A DNA stretch of 64,000 bases from Falsiroseomonas selenitidurans (GCF_012103215.1 NZ_JAAVNE010000028.1:1-64000); one strand, 5' to 3'; positions 28,799 through 37,657 are shown, numbered from the stretch's first letter. The notes: generated from the sequence alone by a model not told the origin. Numbers and translations are program-made.

Positions 28799-29233
28799 AT
28801 GACGGACATGACAGACCTTGACCCTGGTGCGGCGTATCACGCGCTGCTCGGCCTCACCCTGGTGCATTGGGAGGACGGCTTCGCGCGGCTGGCCTGCGAG
28901 GCCGGGGATGCGCATCGCAACCGCTCCGGCATCATCCATGGCGGGCTGATCCTGTCGATGATCGACCAGGCGGCGGGCTATGCCGGGCTGTGGTGCAGCG
29001 TGCCGGGGCATGTCCGCAAGGCGGTGACGCTGGACCTGGATTGCCGCTTCACCGGGCAGGTGAAGGGCGGGCGCCTGATCGCGGAGGGGCGGGTGGCCCA
29101 GCGCGGCCGCAACATCTTCTTCGTGCGCACCGAGGTGTTCGACGCCGCCGGCCAGATGGTGGCCTTCGGCGCCTCCACGCATCGCTGGCGGGCGGGCAGC
29201 GAAACGCATGAGGGCCAGCCTCCCGGCGCCTGA
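28799..29233 (+). CDS. PaaI-family hotdog thioesterase
   Basis: A 144-aa hotdog-fold protein with the PaaI-type catalytic segment RNRSGIIHGGLILSMIDQAAGYAG (Asn/His-Gly-Gly followed by Asp) and VTLDLDCRFTGQVKGGRLIAEGRV on the second strand. It hydrolyses acyl-CoA thioesters, probably aromatic or medium-chain. The start at 28799 is chosen because the longer frame (28730) reads as Pro/Arg-rich filler and overlaps the divergent DUF6522-like gene. Its last codons are part of a tandem repeat. Confidence 0.85.
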   Translation: MTDMTDLDPGAAYHALLGLTLVHWEDGFARLACEAGDAHRNRSGIIHGGLILSMIDQAAGYAGLWCSVPGHVRKAVTLDLDCRFTGQVKGGRLIAEGRVAQRGRNIFFVRTEVFDAAGQMVAFGASTHRWRAGSETHEGQPPGA

Positions 29234-29292
29234 GGGAGGACAGCCTCCCGGCGCCTGAGGGAGGACACCCCCCCGGCGCCTGGGGAGGCGCG
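29219..29292. repeat. Tandem 25-bp units, each a potential CCTCCC/GGGAGG hairpin
   Basis: Two near-exact 25-bp units (starting at 29219 and 29244) and a decayed third copy (from about 29270) each contain CCTCCC, the 9-nt spacer GGCGCCTGA and GGGAGG. The first unit includes the stop codon of the thioesterase gene. The array fills the space between convergent genes and may act as a transcript-end structure for both. Confidence 0.75.
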
Positions 29293-29301
29293 GCGCTGGG
29301 G

Positions 29302-30528
29302 TCAGGCCGGGCGGCCGGTGTCGGCCAGCAGGGCGCAGCCGGCCTCGGGGCCGGCCAGGATCTCCGCCAGCCGCGCCAGCTCGATCCGCCCCAGCCCGCC
29401 CGGCGCCTGGGCCAGGCGGTGCAGTTGCTGCAGAGCGTCGCGCAGCGTGCGGTCGAAGGCGGCCTCGTGCCCCAGCCGCCGTCCCGCCACCTCCAGCTGC
29501 CGCAGGTCCCGCGCCGCGATCTCCAGCGCCAGCACGGTTTCGTCTGCCGCCGGCGGGCCGGCCGCGGCGCGCACCGCCGGCAGCAGCAGCGTCTTGACCA
29601 CCGCCTGCGCAAGATGCTGGTGGCAGGCCTGGCTGGTGTCCCGCCGCAGGGTCACGGCCTGGCGGCGCCGCTCCTCGCGCTGCGTGGCGGTGCCGGTGCA
29701 TTCCATATCCGCCAGGCGTCGGCCAAGCCGCCCGGCCGTATCCGCCATTTCCCGCGCCGTCTCGGCTTCCGCCACGGCCGCCGCATCCGCCACCAGCAGG
29801 GCCGTCAGCTCACGCTCCACCAGCGGGCTCATGATGTTGGACAGGGTGGCGGCCACGGCGGCGACCTGGGCGGGCTGGGTGGCGCTGCGCAGCAGCAGGG
29901 TCATCCCCGCCGTCAGCGGCCCGTTGCCCTCCAGCGCCAGCGGCGCCAGGGCGGCGCGCACCAGCGGCTCGGGCGGGCCTTCCTCGGCCGCGCTGCGAGC
30001 CTGCCACAGCGCCACGGCGTGCCGCCACAGCCCGCAGCACAGCGCCAGGATCGGCTCCGCCGCCTCGGGCGGCAGGCCGCTGGCGGCCCAGTTTGGCGGG
30101 ATGGCGAAGCGCAGGCCTGCACCGGCGGCCGGCCACAGCAGGCCGCCGAGCTGGGACACCAGGGCGCGGTTGGCCAGGGTGTGGCCCAGTGCCGCCGCCT
30201 CGATCTCCTCCGCCAGGGCGGGCATGTCGCGGGCCAGCAGCGCGGCGATCGGGGCGATGGCGCTGCGCGGCACATAAGGGTTGCCCGGCCGCCAGTCCCG
30301 GGCTTCCACCAGCGCCCCTTCCACCGGCAGGAACAGCAGGCGCGGCAGGCGAAGGGGCCGCGGTGGCTGCAGCCGCCGCAGCCGCGGCCGCACGCTGTCC
30401 AGCACGGCATCCGCCGCGCCGCGGTCGTTCAGCCCGTCCAGCATGGCGACGACGCGGCCCACGGCGTGGTCCGGCGCCTGCTGCAGGGCGACGCGCAACT
30501 GCCGCGCCTGGCCGCCCAGCAGGCTCAC
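29302..30528 (-). CDS. Unknown 408-aa helical protein, third gene of the GH8 cluster
   Basis: The start is GTG at 30528, overlapping the stop of the preceding gene by 4 bp. The protein has no signal peptide or clear membrane segment. It is largely alpha-helical with a Leu/Arg-rich N terminus, a segment PYVPRSAIAPIAALLARDMPALAEEIEAAALG, a Trp/Pro patch (GLRFAIPPNWAASGLPPEA) and a long charged coiled region (about residues 240-300). I do not recognise any domain. Coding bias is normal. It is tightly coupled to the next unknown gene and sits 1.1 kb downstream of a GH8 glycosidase gene, suggesting a shared envelope-polysaccharide role, but that is only inference. Confidence 0.65.
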   Translation of the reverse strand: MSLLGGQARQLRVALQQAPDHAVGRVVAMLDGLNDRGAADAVLDSVRPRLRRLQPPRPLRLPRLLFLPVEGALVEARDWRPGNPYVPRSAIAPIAALLARDMPALAEEIEAAALGHTLANRALVSQLGGLLWPAAGAGLRFAIPPNWAASGLPPEAAEPILALCCGLWRHAVALWQARSAAEEGPPEPLVRAALAPLALEGNGPLTAGMTLLLRSATQPAQVAAVAATLSNIMSPLVERELTALLVADAAAVAEAETAREMADTAGRLGRRLADMECTGTATQREERRRQAVTLRRDTSQACHQHLAQAVVKTLLLPAVRAAAGPPAADETVLALEIAARDLRQLEVAGRRLGHEAAFDRTLRDALQQLHRLAQAPGGLGRIELARLAEILAGPEAGCALLADTGRPA

Positions 30529-31562
30529 GGTGCCAGCCCCCGCAGGGTTTCGTTGCGCTGCACCAGCTGCACCAGCCCGCCGCCGCCGCCGCCACCGGCT
30601 GGCGCCACCACGCGGCGGGCGCGCATCAGCGTGTCCCAGTCCACCCGGGGGCCGGGCCAGACATCGGCTTCCTTCGGCGGGATGGGCAGCATGGCGACCA
30701 CCTCGGTCAGCGCCGCCTGCCTGCCGGAGGGGCCTGCCGCAGCCCACAGCGCGCAGATCGTCGGCCAGCCATCCAGCAGCCAGTCGGGCCGCGCCGCCAG
30801 TTCCACCAGGCGTTGCAGGGCATGATCCGGGCGCAGTTCCTCTCGCGCCAGGCGGGCGGGCAGATCCTCCACCTCCTGCCACAGGGCCTCCAGCGCCGCA
30901 TCGGCGGCGGGCAGCGTCATCCGCGCCGCGCCCTGCGCCACGGCGGCGGCGCGACGGGCCTGCGGGGTTGACGCCATCTCCGCCCAGACGACGAGACTCG
31001 CGGCGAAGGCTTCCAGCGCGACAAGGGCTTGCGGCAGCGCGGCGGCGGCGGCGTTACCCAGGTGGCCCGGGCCGACGCCGGCCTGCGCCAGCACGGCGAC
31101 CATGGCGCCCAGGATGCCGGCAGCGCCCGGCACGCCGGCGAAGCGCTTCCCGAGGGCGGCGCGCACGCCGTCCCGCACCTGATCCTGCTGGCGCAGCGCC
31201 GCATCCGCCGCGGATTGCGCGCCGCGCCCGGCATAGCCCTGGCGCGCCACTTCCCGCGCGGCGGCGCGCACCAGGGCGGGCGTGGGATTTTCCTGGTCGC
31301 ACACCAGCAACCAGAGCCGCCGGTCATGCAACGAGGGCGCGCAATGGAGCAGGCAGGCGGACCAGTCCAGCACGTAGAAGCCGCGGCCGCTCAGCGCCGG
31401 CAGGATCACCTCGGCCCGGCCGAGCGGGCTGCGGCGCAGCCGGGCGCCGCCCAGCAGCGGCGCGGTGAAGGGCATGGCGCAGCCGCGTTCGGCAAAGCTT
31501 CCCTGCCGCTCGGGCAGCGCCGCGGCAAAACCATCGAAGGCGGTGGTGGGGGCATCGAGCAT
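30525..31562 (-). CDS. Unknown 345-aa protein, second gene of the GH8 cluster
   Basis: The protein starts MLDAPTTAFDGFAAALPERQ and has the conserved-looking segments RRSPLGRAEVILPALSGRGFYVLDWSACLLHC and LWLLVCDQENPTPALVRAAAREVARQGYAG. A helical middle (ALPQALVALEAFAASLVVWAEM) and a Gly-rich stretch near the C terminus follow. No signal peptide, membrane helix or known motif is visible. The longer frame upstream (to 32264) is the shadow of the GH8 gene. It lies 53 bp after GH8 and overlaps the next unknown gene by 4 bp. Confidence 0.65.
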   Translation of the reverse strand: MLDAPTTAFDGFAAALPERQGSFAERGCAMPFTAPLLGGARLRRSPLGRAEVILPALSGRGFYVLDWSACLLHCAPSLHDRRLWLLVCDQENPTPALVRAAAREVARQGYAGRGAQSAADAALRQQDQVRDGVRAALGKRFAGVPGAAGILGAMVAVLAQAGVGPGHLGNAAAAALPQALVALEAFAASLVVWAEMASTPQARRAAAVAQGAARMTLPAADAALEALWQEVEDLPARLAREELRPDHALQRLVELAARPDWLLDGWPTICALWAAAGPSGRQAALTEVVAMLPIPPKEADVWPGPRVDWDTLMRARRVVAPAGGGGGGGLVQLVQRNETLRGLAP

Positions 31563-31615
31563 TGCTCGGCGCAGTCTGCCCCCGCCCGATGAACAAAGCG
31601 TTCGCTGCCGGCACC

Positions 31616-32782
31616 TCAGCCTTGGCGGGCCTGCGCCTGGCGCTGCCGCATCCGGGGTTCCTCCGTCATGTCCAGGTCGTGCGCGTCCCAGGCGTAATGG
31701 GCCATCATCACCAGCTTGGCGGCGTAGTAGTCGCGTGCTGCGACGACGCGCGGCAGGGCCGTGTGGCGGCCCCAGCCGGCCTGCGCCGCCATGGTCAATT
31801 GCGCCACCGCCAGGATGCCGGCGGTGGCCGCATAGGGCGCCAGGGCACCGGTGCGCAGATCCGCCCAGGCGGGCATGAAGGGGCGCGTCGCATCGGCCCA
31901 GAAATCGGCGCAGGCGCGCACCGCGGGTTCCCGGCCGTGGCCGCCCCACACCAGGTGCAGCGGCACCCGCACCGCATCCCAGGAAAACCGGGGCGGCCAG
32001 GGTGGCGCCGGTGCCGGGTTGCCGCCGCCGCGCGGCAGGCTGAGCCAATCCGGCGGCAGGCCCCAGCGGCCGAAGCGGGCCTGGCGCATCAGCGAAAGCC
32101 CGGTGTCGCGAAGCGCCCCCCAGGCCGGGTCCGGAAACGCCCGGTCCAGGTCGCGCAGGGCACCGAACAGCCAGTAGGAGGGGTTGACCACGATGCGGTC
32201 GGGATGGGTGAAGCCCTGCACGCCCGGCAGCAGCAGCAGGGAAGCGCCCTGCCGCAGGGTACACAGCCGCAGCAGGTCGCGCGCGATCGCCTCGGCCAGG
32301 CTGCGATGCGCCGCCTCGCCCCAGCGGTCATGCGCCAGCACCAGGGCCCAGGCGATCAGCAGGTCGCCGTCCGAGGCATTGTTCGGGTCATCCACCGGGA
32401 TGGCGGCGCCGGGGGTCCAGCGCCAGGGATGCAGCGCATCGCCCGGACGGCGCAGGGCGCCCTCGGTCCAGGCCAGGATGCGCTCGAAGGTCGCGCGGTC
32501 GCCGTGGCGGACGGCAAAGATCAGGCCGGTGCCCTGTCCCTCGCTGTGCGAGACGCCCCGGTTGGCCGAATCAATGACGCGGCCGCTGCGGTCCAGCCAG
32601 CGGCCACAGAACACCTGCCAATTGTCCCGGTCGCGCTCCGCACCGACATCCGCCAGGGCAGGACGGGCTGCCAGGGGCAGCGCCGCGGGAAGCGTGGCAC
32701 CAAGGCTCGCGCCAAGGCCCGCCATGCCGCGGCGGGTGATCGGGCGCTGTCTGGCGCGGGGAAGCACGGGCGGCGGCTGCAT
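31616..32782 (-). CDS. Glycoside hydrolase family 8 enzyme, exported
   Basis: The 388-aa protein has a Tat-like leader (RRGMAGLGASLGATLPAALPLAARPALA). The mature part shows the GH8 layout: WLDRSGRVIDSANRGVSHSEGQGTGLIFAV with the catalytic Glu, then DPNNASDGDLLIAWALVLAHDRWG with the proposed base Asp, FTHPDRIVVNPSYWLFGALRDLD, and WDAVRVPLHL. GH8 enzymes cut beta-1,4-linked glycans such as cellulose, chitosan or xylan, and BcsZ acts in bacterial cellulose assembly. No bcs genes are here, so an unknown polysaccharide is equally possible. It is the first gene of a three-gene minus-strand set with two unknown proteins. Confidence 0.85.
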   Translation of the reverse strand: MQPPPVLPRARQRPITRRGMAGLGASLGATLPAALPLAARPALADVGAERDRDNWQVFCGRWLDRSGRVIDSANRGVSHSEGQGTGLIFAVRHGDRATFERILAWTEGALRRPGDALHPWRWTPGAAIPVDDPNNASDGDLLIAWALVLAHDRWGEAAHRSLAEAIARDLLRLCTLRQGASLLLLPGVQGFTHPDRIVVNPSYWLFGALRDLDRAFPDPAWGALRDTGLSLMRQARFGRWGLPPDWLSLPRGGGNPAPAPPWPPRFSWDAVRVPLHLVWGGHGREPAVRACADFWADATRPFMPAWADLRTGALAPYAATAGILAVAQLTMAAQAGWGRHTALPRVVAARDYYAAKLVMMAHYAWDAHDLDMTEEPRMRQRQAQARQG

Positions 32783-32800
32783 GTCCGGCGCCTTCCCTCA

Positions 32801-32810
32801 ACGTATACGT
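32801..32810. promoter_or_regulatory. ACGTATACGT palindrome upstream of GH8
   Basis: A perfect 10-bp palindrome sits 19 bp upstream of the GH8 start, just before the AGGGAAGG ribosome binding site. It contains a TATACG that could be the -10 of the GH8 promoter on the minus strand, or it could be an operator. It stands out in GC-rich surroundings. Confidence 0.35.
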
Positions 32811-32935
32811 GCAGTCTCGGCCGGACGCTGGATTGCGGCAAGGGCGGCCGGAGCAAGTTGCACAATGAAATCTCCCAGCAGCGAAGCGTACCTGAATCCG
32901 TCCTGTGCATAAAAGCAGGCCGCCGCCTCAAATCA

Positions 32936-32949
32936 TTGATGCTCATCAA
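32936..32949. promoter_or_regulatory. FNR-type box TTGAT-GCTC-ATCAA
   Basis: The site matches the FNR/FnrL consensus TTGATnnnnATCAA exactly, with the flanking A and T extending both arms to ATTGAT/ATCAAT (32935-32950). Its centre is 41.5 bp upstream of position 32984, next to the ATG of the secreted-protein gene at 32983. It could also serve the divergent GH8 gene, 154 bp away. An identical-arm box lies at 36195. Confidence 0.75.
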
Positions 32950-32982
32950 TCCTGCGCCTGGCGTTTGGCCTAGTCTTGGAGG

Positions 32983-33552
32983 ATGAAGCGACGTGCCATC
33001 CCCGGCCTGCTGCTGACGCTGTTTGCGCCCAGGTCATCGCTGGCGGCCGACGCCCCGGCCTCGCTGCCCGCGCTGCCCCTGCCCCCGATGCCCCTTTCGG
33101 CCGCCCTGCGCCATGCCGCCGGATCCGGCCTGGTGCCCGCGGCGCCGTCGCCGATGCCGGGCGGGCTGGTCCTGCATCTGGCAGCGCCGGCCGCCGATAC
33201 CTGCAGCCCCCGTGCCGCCTGGCTGCTCTGCCCCGGCCTGCGCCTGGCCGTCGCCAGCGCCGGGCCGGAGGCATCGGTGCAGGCGATCTGGCAAAGCTGG
33301 GTCCTGTCCGTGCCGCAGCCGCTTGCGGCCCTGCGCGCTGTCGCCATTGCCCGGCATGGCCCGCCTGTGTCGGAGCGCCGGGAACAGGAACGCCGGCGCG
33401 GCCGCGACCTGGACCTGCTGGTGCTGGCCTGGCGGCTGGCCGAACGGGCGGCGCCATTGCGGCTGGAACTGACCCTCGTGCTGGAGGAGGAGGCCGGGCC
33501 GGCGCCGGAGGTCGTCACCATCGGCTGGTCGGCGGTTCCCGAACCCCCGTAG
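32983..33552 (+). CDS. Small secreted protein of unknown function (189 aa), possible FNR target
   Basis: Residues 1-22 ([22 protein letters not shown]) form a signal peptide. The mature part has a Pro/Leu-rich start, two Cys in [15 protein letters not shown] that could form a disulfide, and a charged C-terminal half ([27 protein letters not shown]). No family recognised. GGAGG abuts the ATG with no spacer, so initiation may be leaderless or start differently. The stop lies 5 bp before the convergent pfkB stop. Confidence 0.6.
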   Translation: MKRRAIPGLLLTLFAPRSSLAADAPASLPALPLPPMPLSAALRHAAGSGLVPAAPSPMPGGLVLHLAAPAADTCSPRAAWLLCPGLRLAVASAGPEASVQAIWQSWVLSVPQPLAALRAVAIARHGPPVSERREQERRRGRDLDLLVLAWRLAERAAPLRLELTLVLEEEAGPAPEVVTIGWSAVPEPP

Positions 33553-33557
33553 CGGGT

Positions 33558-34508
33558 TCAGACCGCGCGCAGCAGCCGCCGCATCTGCGCATGGAGCGCC
33601 ACGACCTCCGCCCGCTGGGCGTGCGCAGTGCCGGATTGCGCCACGGTGGCCCCCCCGGCGGCGCTGCCCCAGGCGAAGGCCTCCGCCGCCGGCTCGCCGC
33701 GCGCCAGCGACAGGGTCATGGCGGCAACGAAGCTGTCCCCGGCGCCGGCGGCGCCGCGCACCGGCACGTCCGGCGCCGGCAGCCGCCACACCTGCTCCGC
33801 ACTTGCCAGCACGGCGCCGCGATGGCCGAGCGTGACGGCGACCAGCCGCGCCGCGCCGCTGCGCGCCAGCGCCTGCGCCGCTTCTTCCTGCGCCGCGGCC
33901 TCCGGCAGCTTGCGGCCGAGCAGCGACTCGAACTCGCCCAGGCTGGGCTTCACCAGTTCCAGCCCCCCGGCAGCGATCGCGGCCCGCAGCGGGGCGCCGG
34001 AGCTGTCCACCACCACGCGCTGTCCCCGGCCCCGGGCCTCCGCCGCCGCGCGGGCGAAGAAATCCTCCGGCATGCCGCGCGGCAGGCTGCCGCTGAGCAC
34101 CAGCCAGCCGCCACCGGCCTCCGCCAGGGCGGCCAGGGTGGCCTGCGCCTCGGCGGCGGAGACCTCCGGCCCCTCGGGAACGAAGCGGTATTCCAGGCCG
34201 CTCGACAGGTCCTGCACGATCTGGCTGATGCGGGTGCGGCCGGCGATCGCCACGCTGCGGCGGGGCACGCCCTCCGCATCGATCAATTCCTCGATGAAGC
34301 GGCCGGTGACGCCGCCGGCCAGCACCACCGCAAGCGTCCGCCCGCCCAACTCCCGCAGCACGCGGGCGACGTTCACGCCGCCACCGCCGGGGTCGAAGCG
34401 CTCATGCCGGGTGCGGATCTTGCGCACCGGGCGCACCGCCTCGGCCTCGCAGGCCAGGTCGACGGAGGGGTTCGGCGTCAGCGTGACGATCAGGCTGTCC
34501 TGGTGCAT
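33558..34508 (-). CDS. pfkB: PfkB-type sugar kinase (1-phosphofructokinase/6-phosphofructokinase-2 family)
   Basis: A 316-aa ribokinase-fold kinase: [14 protein letters not shown] at the N terminus and [16 protein letters not shown] are typical of 1-phosphofructokinase/Pfk-2/LacC members, and [17 protein letters not shown] is the PfkB signature with the catalytic Asp. It phosphorylates a phosphohexose such as fructose 6-phosphate, feeding glycolysis. The ATG at 34508 is preferred; a TTG at 34517 lies in frame. It follows lldP after 15 bp on the same strand, so lactate transport and hexose phosphate kinase form one transcript. Confidence 0.9.
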   Translation of the reverse strand: MHQDSLIVTLTPNPSVDLACEAEAVRPVRKIRTRHERFDPGGGGVNVARVLRELGGRTLAVVLAGGVTGRFIEELIDAEGVPRRSVAIAGRTRISQIVQDLSSGLEYRFVPEGPEVSAAEAQATLAALAEAGGGWLVLSGSLPRGMPEDFFARAAAEARGRGQRVVVDSSGAPLRAAIAAGGLELVKPSLGEFESLLGRKLPEAAAQEEAAQALARSGAARLVAVTLGHRGAVLASAEQVWRLPAPDVPVRGAAGAGDSFVAAMTLSLARGEPAAEAFAWGSAAGGATVAQSGTAHAQRAEVVALHAQMRRLLRAV

Positions 34509-34523
34509 GGCGTGCAACCTACC

Positions 34524-36047
34524 TCATCCGGGGCGGATCGCCAGGGCGGCCAGGGTCAGCGCCCCGGCCAGCGCGGCGGAGGCCAGCGCCGCCGGCAGCG
34601 TGGCGCGCAGCACCCGGCCCTCCTGCCCCGCCAGGCCGACGCTGGCACCGCCGGCGACGATGTTGTGCGGGCAGATCACGTTGCCGATCGCCGCCCCCAC
34701 CCCCTGCGCCGCCAGCAGCGGCAGCGCCGGCAGCGACAGCGCCGCGGCGGCGGCCAGCTGGAAGTCGGTCAGCAGGATGTTGGACGCGGTGGCGGAGCCG
34801 GTGACGAAGGTGCCAAGCACGCCGACCGCGGCGGCGAAGCCGGGCCAGGCGGCACCGGCCAGGGCGGCGGCCGCCAGGGCCAGGGCGTCGATCATGCCGG
34901 CATGCACCATCAGCCGGGCCAGCCCCAGCATCAGCAGCAGCGCCAGCAGCACCGGCGGCAGGCCGGCCAGGGCGCGGCCGGCGGCCCGGCGCAGCGCTGC
35001 CGCACCGGCCGACGCGCCCTGGTGCCCCGCACGCCAGCGGATGGCGGCGGCCAGCAGCAGGCTGGCCAGCAGCAGCGTCCCCGGGTGGTACAGCGGCGCC
35101 ACCTGCCCCTGAAAGGCGCCGCCGGCCAGCGACCAGGCGATCGTCACGCCCTCCAGTGCCTGACGCAGCGGCGGCACCAGCCGGGTGGCCAGGATCAGCC
35201 CCAGCAGCAGCAGGTAGGGCAGCGCCGCCAGCAGCAGCGCCCGCCTGTCCGGGGCCGCCGCCGCCGGTGGCGCCGCGCGCGGCAGGGCCAGGACGAAGAC
35301 CAGCCCGCCGAGCAGCGCGCCGCCCAGCGTCGGCAGTTCCGGCCCCACCAGCATGGCGATGGCGGTGAAGGGCAGCAGGAAGGCCAGCGCGGCGCCCAGC
35401 GCCAGCCGCAGCCCACCACTGCCTGTCACCCGATGCAGCGCCAGCGCCATGATCCAGCCGCCGGCGGCGTGCAGCAGGGCGGTGGCACCGGCCAGCTCCC
35501 GCGGATCCAACCCGCTGGCCGCCAGTTGCGGCAGCACCGGCGTGCCCACCGCGCCGAAGGAGACGCCCACCGCATGCCCCAGCAGGGCCATCGCCACCGC
35601 CTGGGCCGGCGGGAAGCCCAGCCCCACCAGGATCGGCGCCGCCAGCACCACGGGCGTGCCGAAGCCGGCCGCGCCCTCGGCGAACAGGGCGAAGAACCAG
35701 GCAACCAGCAGCGCCGTCACCCGCCGGTCCGCCGACAGGCCCAGCAGCCCCTGGCGCAGCACCGCCGCCCCGCCATTGGCCTGCTGCCATTCATGCAGGC
35801 ACAGCGCCGGGGCGACGATCCACAGGATGGTGAGGGTGGTGAACCCGGCCTCCGCCGCCACCCCTGCCAGCGCGCCCAGGGCCCGGCCGGGCGCCGGCCA
35901 GCCGAAGCCCAGCAGCGCCACCGGCAGCGCCACCACCAACCCGGCCAGCCCCGCCACGGACGCCCTGCGGCCAAGCCCGGCCATCAGCAGCACGATCAGC
36001 CCGACCGGCAGCAGCGCCGCCAGCACCACGCCCGGTGCCACCTCCAT
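34524..36047 (-). CDS. lldP: L-lactate permease family transporter
   Basis: A 507-aa membrane protein with about 12-14 helices. Family segments are [44 protein letters not shown], and the conserved [24 protein letters not shown] near the C terminus. LldP carries lactate (and glycolate) with protons; direction depends on gradients. It is the first gene of the lldP-pfkB operon and divergent from the usp-ldhA genes, with an FNR-type box 148 bp upstream of the start. Confidence 0.88.
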   Translation of the reverse strand: MEVAPGVVLAALLPVGLIVLLMAGLGRRASVAGLAGLVVALPVALLGFGWPAPGRALGALAGVAAEAGFTTLTILWIVAPALCLHEWQQANGGAAVLRQGLLGLSADRRVTALLVAWFFALFAEGAAGFGTPVVLAAPILVGLGFPPAQAVAMALLGHAVGVSFGAVGTPVLPQLAASGLDPRELAGATALLHAAGGWIMALALHRVTGSGGLRLALGAALAFLLPFTAIAMLVGPELPTLGGALLGGLVFVLALPRAAPPAAAAPDRRALLLAALPYLLLLGLILATRLVPPLRQALEGVTIAWSLAGGAFQGQVAPLYHPGTLLLASLLLAAAIRWRAGHQGASAGAAALRRAAGRALAGLPPVLLALLLMLGLARLMVHAGMIDALALAAAALAGAAWPGFAAAVGVLGTFVTGSATASNILLTDFQLAAAAALSLPALPLLAAQGVGAAIGNVICPHNIVAGGASVGLAGQEGRVLRATLPAALASAALAGALTLAALAIRPG

Positions 36048-36194
36048 CGGCCATGCAACCCTTCAGAACAACGCCCCCGATTCACACGCCAACGTGACCT
36101 TTGTGCTGTTCGCCGCGCCAGGCGGCGCCCCGCAATGCCTCGCGACGCCCATCTTTCCTTCAGGCCAGACTGGCGTGATCTTCGGCGGGCCACA

Positions 36195-36208
36195 TTGATT
36201 TTCATCAA
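36195..36208. promoter_or_regulatory. FNR-type box TTGAT-TTTC-ATCAA between lldP and usp-ldhA
   Basis: An exact match to TTGATnnnnATCAA, extended to ATTGAT/ATCAAT by flanking bases (36194-36209). The centre, 36201.5, would place a class II transcription start near 36243, leaving a 19-nt leader with a GGGGG Shine-Dalgarno for the Usp-like gene at 36262. This geometry fits activation of the rightward usp-ldhA transcript. I see no clear -10 hexamer. It could also influence the leftward lldP-pfkB operon. Confidence 0.75.
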
Positions 36209-36261
36209 TGCCAGCGCCCTGCCCTTTTGTCAGCCTGCAGCCTCACAGGCGGGGGCACGCC

Positions 36262-36507
36262 ATGTCGCAGTCCGAACTCCAGGCTGGGCCCGGCACGCCC
36301 GGCTGGCGCAGCCGCGTGGCGCCGCTGCTGGACCATGGCCCGGCGCAGGCGCTGATCTGCGACGATGGGCAGGCGGGGCGCGTTCCGCGGGTGGTGCTGG
36401 GGACCCGGGGCCGCAGCGGCCTGGCCGGCTTCCTCCCCGGCAGCGTCGCCCGGCACCTGCTGGCCTGCCTGCCCTGCGATGCGATGACAATCCGCCCGCC
36501 CGCCTGA
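36262..36507 (+). CDS. Half-length universal stress protein (C-terminal part only)
   Basis: The 81-aa product keeps the Usp ATP-binding signature Gly-x2-Gly-x9-Gly-Ser in [20 protein letters not shown] and the end [17 protein letters not shown]. It lacks the first 60-70 residues of the normal 140-aa domain (the beta1-P loop half). The start at 36262 has GGGGG 8 nt upstream. The DNA before it is the FNR box region, so the rest of a Usp gene is not present in another frame. It may be a remnant or a real half-domain protein. ldhA follows after 26 bp. Confidence 0.6.
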   Translation: MSQSELQAGPGTPGWRSRVAPLLDHGPAQALICDDGQAGRVPRVVLGTRGRSGLAGFLPGSVARHLLACLPCDAMTIRPPA

Positions 36508-36533
36508 CCGACCGCCCTGGGAGAGACCCGCGC

Positions 36534-37544
36534 ATGCAGATCGTCGTCTTCAGCACCAAGCCCTATGATCGCCGGTTCCTGGGAGCCGCCAATGCGGCGG
36601 CGGGGCATCCGCACCGCCTCGTGTTCCAGGAGGCGCGGCTGGCGCCGGAGACGGCGGCGCTGGCGCGGGGGGCGGAGGCTGCCTGCGTCTTCGTCAACGA
36701 CCAGGCCGGCGCTGCGGTGCTGGAGAGCCTGGCAGCGGCCGGCGTGCGCATCCTGGCGCTGCGCTGCGCCGGCTTCAACAATGTGGACCTGGTGGCGGCG
36801 CAGCGCCTGGGCATCACCGTGGCGCGGGTGCCGGCCTATTCGCCGGAATCGGTGGCGGAGCACACGGTGGCGATGATGCTGGCGCTGAACCGCCACATCC
36901 ACCGCGCCTATCACCGGGTGCGGGACGGGAATTTCGCGCTCGACGGGCTGCTCGGCTTCGACATGCACGGCCGCACCGCCGGCATCGTCGGCACCGGGCG
37001 CATCGGCCTGGCCGTGGCGCGCATCCTGCGCGGCTTCGGCTGCCGGCTGCTGGCGCACGACCCGCACCCGGCGGCGGAAGCCGCGGCGCTGGACCTCGCC
37101 TATGTGCCGCTGGAGACCCTGCTGGCGCAGGCCGACATCGTCACCCTGCACTGCCCGCTGACGCCGGCGACGCACCACCTGATCGACGCCGCCGCCATCG
37201 CCCGGATGCGGCCCGGCGCCATGCTGGTGAACACCAGCCGCGGCGCCATCGTCGACACGCGGGCGGTGATCGCCGGGCTGAAATCCGGCCGCATCGGGCT
37301 GCTCGGCCTGGATGTCTACGAGGAGGAGGGCGACCTGTTCTTCGAGGATCTGTCCGGCCGGATGCTGCAGGACGATGTCTTCGCGCGGCTGCTGACCTTC
37401 CCCAATGTGCTGGTCACCGCCCACCAGGCCTTCTTCACGGCGGAGGCGATGACCGCCATCGCCGCGACCACGCTGGGCAACCTTTCCGCCTTCGCCGCCA
37501 CCGGGCGCGCGCTGCACGAGGTCTCGGTGGAAAGACTCGCCTGA
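36534..37544 (+). CDS. ldhA: D-lactate dehydrogenase (NAD, fermentative LdhA type)
   Basis: The 336-aa protein resembles E. coli LdhA along its length: [81 protein letters not shown] (NAD-binding), [25 protein letters not shown] with the catalytic Arg region, [13 protein letters not shown] and [14 protein letters not shown] with the catalytic His. It reduces pyruvate to D-lactate to regenerate NAD. GGGAGAG lies 8 nt upstream of the start. Its place downstream of an FNR box and near lldP points to low-oxygen fermentation, which is unusual for a mainly aerobic group. Confidence 0.94.
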   Translation: MQIVVFSTKPYDRRFLGAANAAAGHPHRLVFQEARLAPETAALARGAEAACVFVNDQAGAAVLESLAAAGVRILALRCAGFNNVDLVAAQRLGITVARVPAYSPESVAEHTVAMMLALNRHIHRAYHRVRDGNFALDGLLGFDMHGRTAGIVGTGRIGLAVARILRGFGCRLLAHDPHPAAEAAALDLAYVPLETLLAQADIVTLHCPLTPATHHLIDAAAIARMRPGAMLVNTSRGAIVDTRAVIAGLKSGRIGLLGLDVYEEEGDLFFEDLSGRMLQDDVFARLLTFPNVLVTAHQAFFTAEAMTAIAATTLGNLSAFAATGRALHEVSVERLA

Positions 37545-37657
37545 CTGCCGGCGCACGCAAGTCCAGCCTGCGGCCCGCCTTTACCGGCGGGTAACCCGAG
37601 CCCGGCTAGTGTCGCGCCGAGGGGGTCTCGCGGCCCGAGAAGTGGAGGCTGAGTCCG

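Noticed and set aside
29302-30882. A 526-aa version of the last GH8-cluster protein
   Set aside because: The first 118 residues are an out-of-frame reading of the preceding gene. The GTG at 30528 in a GTGA overlap is the better start.
32976-37544. A 1522-aa plus-strand frame that ends in the ldhA sequence
   Set aside because: Only the last 336 residues are protein-like (LdhA). The upstream part is antisense to pfkB and lldP, so it is not a fusion protein.
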